Positions 1 to 7,144 are shown, counted from the stretch's first letter. The stretch is 15,580 bases of DNA from Gammaproteobacteria bacterium (GCA_021151835.1 JAGKWO010000081.1:1-15580), one strand, 5' to 3'. The notes: generated by a model not told the origin, from the sequence alone. Made by a program: numbers and translations.

Positions 1-1533
1 CCCTTTGTAACCCCCATTGCACTTTTCGCAGCCAACGGGGTGAAATAGCTGGAATTCTGAGCGCGGAATCCCGATTTCGTCAAATCCTTCCTGCCGAAGT
101 ATCTCTTCCGGGATATCAGTGGCAGGTTTGCGGCATACAGTACACAACCGACGGGCCAGGCGCTGGGCGATGATCAAACTTACCGAGGTGGCAACGTTAA
201 ATGCAGGTACACCCATATTCAGCAAGCGGGTCAGGGTTTCCGGGGCTGAGTTGGTGTGCAGTGTCGAAAGTACCAAGTGCCCCGTTTGTGCCGCCTTAAT
301 GGCGATTTCTGCAGTCTCCAGGTCGCGAATCTCCCCCACCATGATTACATCCGGGTCCTGGCGCAAGAACGACCTGAGTGCTTCTGCAAAGGTCAAGCCC
401 ACTTTTGTGTTCATCTGCACCTGGTTAATCCCTTCCAGGTTTATTTCCACGGGGTCTTCGGCTGTTGAAATGTTAACTTCGGAGGTGTTGAGGATATTTA
501 GCCCTGTATAAAGGGATACAGTTTTACCACTACCGGTAGGGCCGGTAACCAATATCATGCCTTGCGACTGGGCTAGTGCTTCCAAATAGAGCTGCTTTTG
601 GTTGTCCTCGTAGCCTAGCGCATCAATCCCCAGCTTGGCAGAGCTTGGGTCGAGAATACGCAACACAATCTTTTCGCCAAATAGTGTGGGTAGTGTGTTA
701 ACCCGGAAATCTATCGCGCGGGTCTTGGAAACCTTCAGCTTGATGCGTCCGTCTTGCGGTAAGCGTCGCTCGGATATATCCATTTGCGACATTACTTTCA
801 AGCGCGCCGCCATCCTGGTTGCCAGGTTTACCGGTGGGCGCGAAACCTCATGGAGTACCCCATCGGTACGGAAGCGTATGCGGTAGGATTTTTCGTAAGG
901 CTCAAAGTGGATGTCCGATGAGCCACCTTTAATGGCGTCAAGCAGTACTTTGTTGATGTACTTAACGATTGGGGCTTCATCGGCCTCGGGTGCATCTTCT
1001 CCCTTGCTCTCGTCAACGGCCTGCACATCTAGGTCGTCGAGACTTTCATCAAGTGAACCCAGCGCGTCACCAAGGTTCCCCTCCTGCGCGTTGAAATACT
1101 GCTCTATTGCTATTTTGAGTTTATCAGCCTCGACCAAGACTGCTTCGGTGTTTATTCCGGTATTAAATTTGATTTCGTCCAGCGCGTGTATGTCAGTCGG
1201 ATCGGTGACAGCCAAGAAAAGCCGATTGCCACGTCGCGCAATGGGCAAGGTATGGTGCTTGCGAATGAGTTTCTCATCCACCAACTTTAGCGGTATTGAT
1301 TCTTTATTAAGCGCTGATAGATCGAATACCGGAGAACCGAACTCTTCTGATGCTACCCTCGCAATGGTGCGAGCATCGAGGATGTCCTTGCTGACTAGCA
1401 TTTCAACGAACGGAACCCCTTCTTTTTTAGCCTGGGCCATCGTTTTTGCGGCAATCTCATTATCAAGAAGGTTGTCGGCCACCAGGCGGCGGGCCAAACC
1501 GTTTAGTGCAACGGAATTCGCGGGGGTGTTCAT
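1..1533 (-). CDS. pilB: Type IV pilus assembly ATPase PilB (3' end outside window)
   Basis: PilB is the cytoplasmic hexameric ATPase that powers pilus extension by driving pilin insertion at the inner-membrane platform. Reading leftward from the ATG at 1533, 511 codons are open to the window edge; about 55 residues of a usual 565-570 are missing. Residues 1 to about 150 form the N-terminal GspE/MshE-like domain. The ATPase core shows GGSSDIHFEP (203-212), Walker A GPTGSGKT (331-338), Asp box TAEDP (357-361), Walker B with DVIMVGEIRD (E401), and His box LHTNS (425-429). A zinc-binding tetracysteine motif follows (C464/C467 and C502/C505), typical of PilB/GspE and absent from PilT. The gene is divergent from the first pilin gene, as in Pseudomonas. 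The ribosome site is weak (GGACAG upstream). pilC and pilD would be expected to follow, off the left edge; that part is inference. Confidence 0.96.
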   Translation of the reverse strand, partial: MNTPANSVALNGLARRLVADNLLDNEIAAKTMAQAKKEGVPFVEMLVSKDILDARTIARVASEEFGSPVFDLSALNKESIPLKLVDEKLIRKHHTLPIARRGNRLFLAVTDPTDIHALDEIKFNTGINTEAVLVEADKLKIAIEQYFNAQEGNLGDALGSLDESLDDLDVQAVDESKGEDAPEADEAPIVKYINKVLLDAIKGGSSDIHFEPYEKSYRIRFRTDGVLHEVSRPPVNLATRMAARLKVMSQMDISERRLPQDGRIKLKVSKTRAIDFRVNTLPTLFGEKIVLRILDPSSAKLGIDALGYEDNQKQLYLEALAQSQGMILVTGPTGSGKTVSLYTGLNILNTSEVNISTAEDPVEINLEGINQVQMNTKVGLTFAEALRSFLRQDPDVIMVGEIRDLETAEIAIKAAQTGHLVLSTLHTNSAPETLTRLLNMGVPAFNVATSVSLIIAQRLARRLCTVCRKPATDIPEEILRQEGFDEIGIPRSEFQLFHPVGCEKCNGGYKG

Positions 1534-1617
1534 ATGGCTGTCCGGTATAGCTTTTATGGCTTGTAGGTATGGATATTAGCCTATGTTGAAACCAAATGTA
1601 GAGGTAGATGATGGTGT

Positions 1618-1640
1618 GACAAAAAATGTCAACAAGTGTC
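1618..1640 (+). promoter_or_regulatory. Candidate PilR upstream activating sites for first pilin gene
   Basis: Three TGTC half-sites cluster here: GACA at 1618-1621 and TGTC at 1627-1630 form an inverted pair around five A residues, and a second TGTC lies at 1637-1640. They sit about 80-100 bases upstream of the -24/-12 element. P. aeruginosa PilR binds TGTC-containing boxes preceded by an A/T run in a comparable position. Assignment to PilR is inference; no pilR gene is in the window. Confidence 0.4.
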
Positions 1641-1716
1641 TTACTGTGGATGCTTAATTGGGTACTTGCAAAGCCATTTGAGGGTAAAACCCCAGTGAAA
1701 TGGCGATTAACTTGAG

Positions 1717-1732
1717 TTGGTATGGTGGTTGC
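1717..1732 (+). promoter_or_regulatory. Sigma-54 (-24/-12) promoter of first pilin gene
   Basis: TTGGTATGGTGGTTGC has the invariant GG (1719-1720) and GC (1731-1732) exactly ten bases apart, as required by RpoN. It predicts transcription start near 1744 and a leader of about 47 bases before the pilin ATG. Pseudomonas pilA is known to be RpoN/PilR dependent. Confidence 0.75.
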
Positions 1733-1790
1733 TTCGGTGAACACGTGGTTAACTAAACGGGCAAGTCCCAAATTGAAACTGGAGTAACTT

Positions 1791-2294
1791 ATGAAGCATA
1801 TGCAAAAAGGTTTTACCCTGATTGAGTTAATGATCGTTGTTGCGATTATTGGTATTTTGGCTGCGGTTGCGTTGCCGCAATATCAGACTTACGTAGCTAA
1901 ATCACAAGTGTCTCGCGTAATGACCGAGATAGGTTCTTTGAAAACTATTATTGAGACTTGTTTGCTTGAGGGCAGAACCAACCCAGTAGATAGTACTACC
2001 GCCGCACCTGCGGCAACTGACTGTGTGATTGGGTTTGGTGGTAGCACTTTGCTGGGAGCTCCTATTCCTGCGACAGCGCCAACAGGCTCAGGCTCGGTAG
2101 CTGTTACTATTACTGCGGGTACTGGCGTTGTTTCGATGCAAGGCAAGTTTGGCAATAGTGCTGCTACTGCACTCAAAGATAAGTTATTGACTTGGGCTCG
2201 GGACACCAATGGCTCTTGGACTTGTTCCTCAGATGTGGATGTTAAATACGCACCCAATGGGTGTGGTAAGGCTGCGGCCACGCCAACCCCTTAA
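1791..2294 (+). CDS. pilA: Type IV major pilin (PilA), first copy
   Basis: This is a type IVa pilin, the subunit of the pilus fibre. The protein is 167 residues with a short leader, MKHMQKG, then FTLIELMIVVAIIGILAAVA, the class III signal cut and N-methylated by prepilin peptidase PilD. Cleavage is expected after G7, and Glu+5 of the mature chain is E12. The hydrophobic helix continues into PQYQTYVAKSQ, as in Pseudomonas pilins. Four cysteines (C57, C78, C145, C158) could form two disulfides; the last pair frames the C-terminal D-region loop. The start at 1791 has GGAG at 1781-1784 with six bases spacing; an internal ATG at 1800 would give a four-residue leader MQKG and cannot be excluded. 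It is divergent from pilB, carries a sigma-54 promoter and ends before a terminator. A second pilin gene at 5767 shares the start of the protein and the C-terminal pattern. Confidence 0.95.
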   Translation: MKHMQKGFTLIELMIVVAIIGILAAVALPQYQTYVAKSQVSRVMTEIGSLKTIIETCLLEGRTNPVDSTTAAPAATDCVIGFGGSTLLGAPIPATAPTGSGSVAVTITAGTGVVSMQGKFGNSAATALKDKLLTWARDTNGSWTCSSDVDVKYAPNGCGKAAATPTP

Positions 2295-2310
2295 TTTTTG
2301 CTCTTTGATC

Positions 2311-2340
2311 AAAAAGACCGCCTTAGTGGCGGTTTTTTTT
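2311..2340 (+). terminator. Rho-independent terminator after first pilin gene
   Basis: Stem ACCGCC (2317-2322) pairs with GGCGGT (2328-2333) around loop TTAGT, followed by eight T residues in total. The A-run before the stem can pair with the T-run. It lies 23 bases after the pilin stop and probably isolates abundant pilin mRNA from the accessory genes. Confidence 0.9.
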
Positions 2341-2343
2341 ATT

Positions 2344-2372
2344 TTGCACATTTTTATGATGCTTCTTTTATC
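2344..2372 (+). promoter_or_regulatory. Possible sigma-70 promoter for accessory gene block
   Basis: TTGCAC (2344-2349) is followed after 17 bases by TTTATC (2367-2372), between the pilin terminator and the ATG at 2423. The -35 is good but the -10 matches only half of consensus. Read-through from the pilin promoter is the alternative. Confidence 0.28.
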
Positions 2373-2422
2373 CAATTTCTAGAGGCTGCATCGCTCTTAT
2401 TTTTAACATGTGAGGATTAAAT

Positions 2423-3556
2423 ATGCAGAATCTGAAAAGAGCTGTCTTAGAGAAAAATGCGTATTTTTTTAATCCTTGGGTTGATTTTATGTCGCTGGGC
2501 GGAGGGTCGATTATCGTTCTGCTTGCAATTGCAATTTGGATGCCTAGAGATGCGGACATCTATGTGGCTGCATTTACTTTATGGCTGGCTCATTTTATTA
2601 ACCACCCTCATTTCGCACATTCCTATCAAATTTTTTATGGCTGTTTTTTCAAAAAGATTTTAAGTAAAGAATTGCCGCTGGGGCTGCGAGTTGGCTATTG
2701 GTTTGCGGGTATTGTTGTTCCGGTATTGTTGTCCCTGTTTTTTGGTTTTACATTTTTGTTCGGGAACTATGTTGTCTTAGGCTTGGCTGTTAATTTGATG
2801 GCTTTTTTAGTTGGATGGCATTATGTAAAACAAGGGTACGGCATTTTAATGGCTGACTCGGTATTGAAGAAAACATTTTTTTCTGCACGTGAAAAGAATG
2901 TTTTTTTAGTTAACGCATATATTTGTTGGTTTGCCACTTGGGTATATGCCAACCAGGTTGTTAGTGAAAAGCAATTTTTTTCGCTGCATTATTATACTTT
3001 TGAGGCGCCGCCGTTTTTAGTGTATTTTCTGGTTTCTACGCTCTGCGTATCATCTGTTCTGATTGCGGCTTTGCTGCTGAACCGCCTAATAAGCGGGAAA
3101 GGTTTCCCTTTTAACGGAGTTGTTGCTTACCTTGTCTCTTTGTATTTATGGATCGTTTGTGCAGGTATCAATCCGCTGTTTATTCTCATAATTCCAGCTT
3201 TTCATTCGCTGCAATACCTGGTTGTGGTGTGGCGCTATAAGATCAATTCTGCTAGATCACAAGTGGTTGATAGAGCGAAATTGTGTTCACTCCCTTTTGG
3301 CAGGTTTTTTAACAGTTACGTTCATTATAAGGTTAGCATTTTTACCACTTCCGCTGTGCTGCTCGGTTATTTCGGTTTTTGGGGTGTTCCATTTTTATTG
3401 GATGATGTAATTGCTTATGACAGGATTTTGTGGGGAACATCTGTCGTTATAGTAACCTGTTGGGTGTTTATTAATGTCCATCACTATTTTATTGATAGCG
3501 TCATGTGGCGAAAAAATAATAAAGATATTCAGCAGCATCTTTTTTCGCATGTCTAA
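2423..3556 (+). CDS. Histidine-rich polytopic membrane protein, unrecognised family
   Basis: I do not recognise this 377-residue protein. It is very hydrophobic, with roughly eight or nine candidate membrane segments (for example 26-40, 90-113, 115-133, 160-176, 198-220, 232-264, 305-325, 336-352). Histidine motifs lie near segment ends: HFINHPHFAH (H57, H61, H63, H66), GWHY (H133), PAFHSLQY (H261) and NVHHYFIDSVMWR (H353, H354, D358). Such spacing recalls membrane metalloenzymes of desaturase or hydroxylase type, but that is inference. The start has GAGG at 2412-2415, seven bases upstream. It is the first of three rightward genes, 41 bases before the serine hydrolase and upstream of the pilin accessory gene, so a role in pilin or cell-envelope modification is plausible. 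Composition is AT-rich with many T-runs, unlike nadC and the DUF1631 gene. Confidence 0.8.
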   Translation: MQNLKRAVLEKNAYFFNPWVDFMSLGGGSIIVLLAIAIWMPRDADIYVAAFTLWLAHFINHPHFAHSYQIFYGCFFKKILSKELPLGLRVGYWFAGIVVPVLLSLFFGFTFLFGNYVVLGLAVNLMAFLVGWHYVKQGYGILMADSVLKKTFFSAREKNVFLVNAYICWFATWVYANQVVSEKQFFSLHYYTFEAPPFLVYFLVSTLCVSSVLIAALLLNRLISGKGFPFNGVVAYLVSLYLWIVCAGINPLFILIIPAFHSLQYLVVVWRYKINSARSQVVDRAKLCSLPFGRFFNSYVHYKVSIFTTSAVLLGYFGFWGVPFLLDDVIAYDRILWGTSVVIVTCWVFINVHHYFIDSVMWRKNNKDIQQHLFSHV

Positions 3557-3597
3557 CGGCTAGTTGTTTTTTTACTGCCTATACGTAGTGGTATATT

Positions 3598-4830
3598 GTG
3601 ATTAGGATAGTTTTTAAATATTTACTAGTGCTAATTGTTGTTTGCGTCTCTCTTTGGGGCTATTTTCAATTCACCACCTACCCCTACAAGGTTGATCGTT
3701 GGTTCCAGCCATATGAAGCTTTTATAGTGGGTGCGGTGGCGAGAAAATGCTCGCCTGAATTTTCTTGGATAAGTGTCGTCGCTGAGTATGCAGTAACTGT
3801 TCGGGGTGCCTATTCTGCGCAGACGGCATTTATGTCACCAGATAAACAACTCGAAACTTGTACCCTTGGTTACAAAGATAAACTATTCAGCGAGCAGCTC
3901 AATGACCTGCACCGTTATCGATATGCCAGTACCACCAAGCTGATAACAGTGGCTGCAATTGTTCGTTTGGGAAGCCAAGGGAAAATTGGTTTCGATGATA
4001 AATTGGTTAGCTTTTTCCCGGAATTAACGGAGTTTGAGGATGACCGGATCCGCCAAATTAGTATTGCGCATTTGCTCAATCACACTGCGGGCTTCAATCG
4101 CCTGACGTTAAGCGGCGACCCCATGTTTTTGCGACGAAATAAACCTTGGTGCCCGGCCAATTTCAGTAAGTTGGAAACAATGACGTTAGCTTTTAATCCT
4201 GGCGAAAAGCAGGTTTATTCAAATGAAGCTTATTGCTTGTTGGGAGAGGTAATCCATCGTGTGACTGGCGAAGAGTATCGCGCTTATGTTGAGCGAGAGT
4301 TTTCCTTGGCGGAGCGCCGCATTAAATTTGCTGAGCATTATTATTATGACGACGAAGTCAGGTACGACTATCGTTACGAGGAGTGGTACAACGACTCTTA
4401 TTTAACGCTTTTTGATTTTAATTCTTTATCTTCATCGGCCGGGTTGTCTGGTTCTGCGGCAGCACTGGCTGGGCTCTTGTGGGATATCCACCATCAATCC
4501 TCATCACCCTTTATTCCTCGCCTCCCTATAAAAACCTGTAATTTCCATAAAAAAATAAGCTGCGCTAAGAGCGGCGTCTTTCAGTATCAGCCGGAAAAAG
4601 ATGGAATGGCGCTTTATTATCATGAAGGCTATTTGCCTGGCTCATCATCAATTGCAGTAATTGATAGCTATGGTGGTGTAACCGTAGTGTTAAGAAGTGG
4701 TGCGGATAAGCTTCCGGCAACGCCAGCTAACGAATGGATAGTATGGATTTACCATCGACTTAATTTGCACTACACCATGCAGGGTAAGTTGTCCATTTTA
4801 AATGCCTTGCCTGTAAATAACATTCATTGA
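3598..4830 (+). CDS. Membrane-anchored serine hydrolase, class C beta-lactamase-like fold
   Basis: This 410-residue protein belongs to the beta-lactamase-related serine hydrolases (Pfam Beta-lactamase, PF00144), which include D-aminopeptidases, esterases and penicillin-binding-like enzymes. Residues 5-25 form one membrane anchor, placing the enzyme in the periplasm. The catalytic motifs are all visible: S111-T-T-K114 (nucleophile and base), Y207-S-N209, and H342-E-G344 in the position of KTG. NHTAGF (161-166) and the SSAGLSGSAAALAGL stretch (280s) are also family hallmarks. The start is GTG at 3598: an in-frame TAG lies four codons upstream, and the next in-frame ATG would remove the anchor; the ribosome site is weak. 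Seven bases separate it from the TfpZ-type gene, so both are probably co-transcribed. The substrate is unknown; pilin, peptidoglycan or an ester modification on pilin are possibilities suggested only by context. Confidence 0.87.
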   Translation: MIRIVFKYLLVLIVVCVSLWGYFQFTTYPYKVDRWFQPYEAFIVGAVARKCSPEFSWISVVAEYAVTVRGAYSAQTAFMSPDKQLETCTLGYKDKLFSEQLNDLHRYRYASTTKLITVAAIVRLGSQGKIGFDDKLVSFFPELTEFEDDRIRQISIAHLLNHTAGFNRLTLSGDPMFLRRNKPWCPANFSKLETMTLAFNPGEKQVYSNEAYCLLGEVIHRVTGEEYRAYVEREFSLAERRIKFAEHYYYDDEVRYDYRYEEWYNDSYLTLFDFNSLSSSAGLSGSAAALAGLLWDIHHQSSSPFIPRLPIKTCNFHKKISCAKSGVFQYQPEKDGMALYYHEGYLPGSSSIAVIDSYGGVTVVLRSGADKLPATPANEWIVWIYHRLNLHYTMQGKLSILNALPVNNIH

Positions 4831-4837
4831 GAATTTT

Positions 4838-5527
4838 ATGAAATTTAGACTGTTATGTTTTGCTTCGCATTTGTTGGTGTCCTTTGTTATTGCGCTTTTG
4901 GCCATGTGGGGCGTATTCGGAGTGTGGTACCCATCGCCACTGGATGTCGCCCTTGGTGTTACTGATGTTTTTATTCTACTGTTATGTGTTGATGTAATCG
5001 TTGGTCCACTGCTTACTTTGCTAGTGGCAAAGCGGGGAAAAAACACCTTGAGAATGGATTTGGCGGTTATTGGTGCTTTGCAGTTAATTGCGCTCGGGTA
5101 TGGCTTACATATTGTGGCGCAGGGGCGCCCAGTATGGTTGGTATACAATAATAAATATTTTGATGTAATTCAGGCTTATGAGGCAGTTGTCAGTGCTGAA
5201 GAATTGCGCAGCGAATTTTCCTTGCCTTATACGGGCCCACTATGGGCGGCGGTAACACCAGAGTCAGCGGTTCTCGGAGCTGATGCTTCCTACCGTCAGG
5301 ACTCCTTAGTTGCGTTTAATAGTTTGGCGAGTCAGGCAGTTATGGATGCCAACCCTATAGCGATTCTCAAGCGCTTCAATGACCCTGCAAAAGTTGATCA
5401 AGTGCTCAAGCAGTATCCCCTTGCAGATGGCTATATCCCTATGTCTGCGAAAAAGCAGTCGTTGATTGTCTTGGTTAACAAATCGGATCAAAAGTTAATT
5501 GCGATTCTGGCTTTGGCCCCTTGGTGA
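4838..5527 (+). CDS. TfpX/TfpZ family type IV pilin accessory protein
   Basis: The 229-residue protein matches the pilin accessory family that includes P. aeruginosa TfpZ and TfpY and Dichelobacter FimB, typically encoded next to a pilin gene and helping pilin assembly or stability. Three membrane segments are visible (about 6-30, 38-63, 73-95), with family signatures VWYPSPL (29-35), DVIVGPLLTLLV (52-63), and RMDLAVIGALQL followed by GRPVWLV (96-102). The rest (about 103-229) is soluble and probably periplasmic. The gene begins seven bases after the serine hydrolase stop and precedes the second pilin gene by 239 bases. No clear terminator follows. In Pseudomonas each accessory type goes with a pilin type, so this protein may serve one or both pilins here. 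The family call is from remembered sequence signatures. Confidence 0.85.
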   Translation: MKFRLLCFASHLLVSFVIALLAMWGVFGVWYPSPLDVALGVTDVFILLLCVDVIVGPLLTLLVAKRGKNTLRMDLAVIGALQLIALGYGLHIVAQGRPVWLVYNNKYFDVIQAYEAVVSAEELRSEFSLPYTGPLWAAVTPESAVLGADASYRQDSLVAFNSLASQAVMDANPIAILKRFNDPAKVDQVLKQYPLADGYIPMSAKKQSLIVLVNKSDQKLIAILALAPW

Positions 5528-5554
5528 CCTTTTAAACTTGTTGTGTAATCTTTG

Positions 5555-5596
5555 TTGTCAATTTTAGAGCTATCAGGTTGTTTCACTTATTGACAA
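5555..5596 (+). promoter_or_regulatory. Inverted TGTC boxes, candidate PilR sites of second pilin gene
   Basis: TTGTCAAT (5555-5562) and ATTGACAA (5589-5596) form a perfect 8-bp inverted repeat separated by 26 bases. Each arm holds a TGTC core. They lie about 120-160 bases upstream of the -24/-12 element, a usual distance for a sigma-54 activator. PilR as the binder is inference from the matching arrangement at the first pilin gene. Confidence 0.4.
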
Positions 5597-5712
5597 TTTG
5601 CGTCAGATCACTTGAAGAAAGCTGATATTTTTTTGTAATAATGAACAATCTCTCTTACTTCTTTGCCATTAAAATTTCGGTTGTTTTCCATTTATTTCCT
5701 CCTTCCTTTGAG

Positions 5713-5728
5713 CTGGCTTGAAACTTGC
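5713..5728 (+). promoter_or_regulatory. Sigma-54 (-24/-12) promoter of second pilin gene
   Basis: CTGGCTTGAAACTTGC carries GG (5715-5716) and GC (5727-5728) exactly ten bases apart. Predicted transcription start is near 5740, leaving a leader of about 27 bases. This also rules out an upstream ATG at 5725, which would lie inside the promoter. Confidence 0.75.
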
Positions 5729-5766
5729 CTTCACACAACTATTGCTGGCTTTATTCGGAAGAAAAA

Positions 5767-6234
5767 ATGAAAAAGAACATATCGGCTGGTTTTACGCTAA
5801 TCGAGTTGATGATTGTTGTAGCAATTATTGGCATTCTTGCAGCTGTTGCTATCCCGTCATATCAAGTTCATGTAGCTAAATCACAAGCATCTAGAGTGAT
5901 GTCGGAAGCAAGCGGTCTGCGGGCATTAGTCGAAACCTGTCTTAATGAGGGTGTAACTGCTGTTGGTGGTGCGGCCGACGAATGCGATCCTGGTGCTGTA
6001 GGATCTAATCTGATTGATGGGACATCTCAAACCGGGGCAGTATTGCCAGCAGGCCAGGGGGTTCCTCAAGTCACAATTGCCGCCACTGGTGCAGTGACTA
6101 TAGTGGCAACATTTAGCGCGAGCGCTGTGCCTGCGTTCAACACCAAGACTTTGACATGGGCGAGAACGGTTGATGGAGCCTGGAGTTGCACCACTACAAT
6201 TGATGAGATATATCGTCCCAAGGGCTGTAACTAA
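5767..6234 (+). CDS. pilA: Type IV major pilin (PilA), second copy
   Basis: A second type IVa pilin of 155 residues. The start at 5767 (MKKNISAG, then FTLIELMIVVAIIGILAAVA) is chosen because GGAAG sits at 5757-5761 and the leader then has the normal eight residues; the ATG at 5725 would give an over-long leader and lies in the promoter. PilD cleavage is expected after G8, with Glu+5 at E12 or its equivalent in FTLIE. Four cysteines (C58, C73, C141, C154) match the pattern of the first pilin. The shared features AKSQ-SRVMSE, ETCL and LTWAR-DG-W-C show common descent, while the central region (62-115) is strongly diverged. The gene stops one base before the stop codon of convergent nadC, and no terminator is visible between them. 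It may be an alternative major pilin or a co-assembled subunit. Confidence 0.94.
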   Translation: MKKNISAGFTLIELMIVVAIIGILAAVAIPSYQVHVAKSQASRVMSEASGLRALVETCLNEGVTAVGGAADECDPGAVGSNLIDGTSQTGAVLPAGQGVPQVTIAATGAVTIVATFSASAVPAFNTKTLTWARTVDGAWSCTTTIDEIYRPKGCN

Positions 6235-6235
6235 A

Positions 6236-7090
6236 TCAAAGCACTCTCATCGACAAATCCACCGCCCGACAATGCTTTGTTAACCCTCCAATCGAAATAA
6301 AATCCACCCCGGTTTCGGCAGTTGGAACCAGGGTGGCTTCATTAATATTGCCGGAGGCTTCCAGTTTTGCCCTGCGGGCGGTGATCTCGACAGCTTTTTT
6401 CATGTCATGGATTGAAAAATTATCCAGCATGATGATGTCTGCTTTAGCAGATAACGCCTGTTCCAACTCCTCAAATGTTTCAACTTCCACCTCAACGGGT
6501 TTTCCTGGTGCTATTTCATGCGCGCGTGCGATGGCCTTGGCGATGCCGCCGCTGGCTGCAATGTGGTTTTCCTTAATAAGGAATGCATCGTAAAGGCCGA
6601 TTCGATGATTGTGGCAGCCGCCGCAGGCGACGGCGTATTTCTGCGCGGTGCGCAGGCCGGGGATTGTTTTGCGCGTATCCAACAATTTAACCGATGTATG
6701 GGCAACCTTCTGCGTATAGTTGTGGCTAATGGTGGCGGTGCCAGATAGGGTTTGCACGAAATTTAATGCGGTGCGCTCCCCCGTGAGCAGGCTGCGCGCG
6801 CTACCTCGCAGACTGAATAGCTGCGTGTTAGCGGGGGCGAATTGCCCATCTTCGATATGCCAGGTGATTTCCACAGCGGGGTCCAGTTGGCGAAACACTT
6901 CCTCTACCCAGGCCTTGCCGCAAAAAATACAATCCTCGCGTGTAATGACGCGTGCTTTCGCTTGTTCCTGTTCAGGTATCAATTGCGCGGTGATATCACC
7001 GCTGCCTAAGTCTTCTGCGAGGGCGAAGCGAACGCTTTTAAGGATGTCATCGTCCAGTCCGGGCAGGTTTTTGGTGAATAATGGGTTCAT
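6236..7090 (-). CDS. nadC: Nicotinate-nucleotide pyrophosphorylase (quinolinate phosphoribosyltransferase)
   Basis: NadC converts quinolinate and PRPP to nicotinate mononucleotide, CO2 and pyrophosphate, the third step of de novo NAD synthesis, in the cytoplasm. The 284 residues match the family's normal length. Diagnostic motifs are ALAEDLGSGDIT (23-34), ERTALNFVQTLSGTAT (105-120), LLDTRKTIPGLR (136-147), CGGCHNHRIGLYDAFLIKENH region (156-176), EVEVET (200-205), MLDNFS (221-226), EASGNI (244-249) and ISIGGLTK (265-272). The start at 7090 is the first Met before the conserved N-terminus; no good ribosome site is visible (ACACTTTTT precedes it). Its position next to pilA and a DUF1631 gene is as in Pseudomonas. 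A terminator-like hairpin on the same strand lies 33-54 bases upstream, which may mean attenuation. Confidence 0.96.
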   Translation of the reverse strand: MNPLFTKNLPGLDDDILKSVRFALAEDLGSGDITAQLIPEQEQAKARVITREDCIFCGKAWVEEVFRQLDPAVEITWHIEDGQFAPANTQLFSLRGSARSLLTGERTALNFVQTLSGTATISHNYTQKVAHTSVKLLDTRKTIPGLRTAQKYAVACGGCHNHRIGLYDAFLIKENHIAASGGIAKAIARAHEIAPGKPVEVEVETFEELEQALSAKADIIMLDNFSIHDMKKAVEITARRAKLEASGNINEATLVPTAETGVDFISIGGLTKHCRAVDLSMRVL

Positions 7091-7122
7091 AAAAAGTGTC
7101 GGATAATTAAACAGTTTTGGAT

Positions 7123-7144
7123 AAAAAAGGCGCCCTATTGGCGC
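7123..7144 (-). terminator. Terminator-like hairpin upstream of nadC (leftward)
   Basis: Read on the minus strand, GCGCC-AATAG-GGCGC is followed by CTTTTTT, an intrinsic-terminator shape. It lies 33-54 bases before the nadC ATG. No leftward gene lies upstream, so it would act on the nadC leader itself if the promoter is to its right, or be unused if the promoter lies between it and the ATG. Confidence 0.5.

Noticed and set aside
911..1579. Rightward 222-codon open frame opposite pilB
   Set aside because: It is antisense to the conserved PilB frame, is Ser-rich with no domain, and has no ribosome site of note.
5725..5766. Upstream ATG extending the second pilin by 14 residues
   Set aside because: It lies inside the -24/-12 promoter and would give a prepilin leader far longer than normal; the ATG at 5767 has a ribosome site and a normal leader.
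6235..6240. tRNA-Thr expected between pilA and nadC from Pseudomonas gene order
   Set aside because: Only one base separates the two stop codons, so there is no room, and no tRNA-like fold was seen elsewhere in the window.
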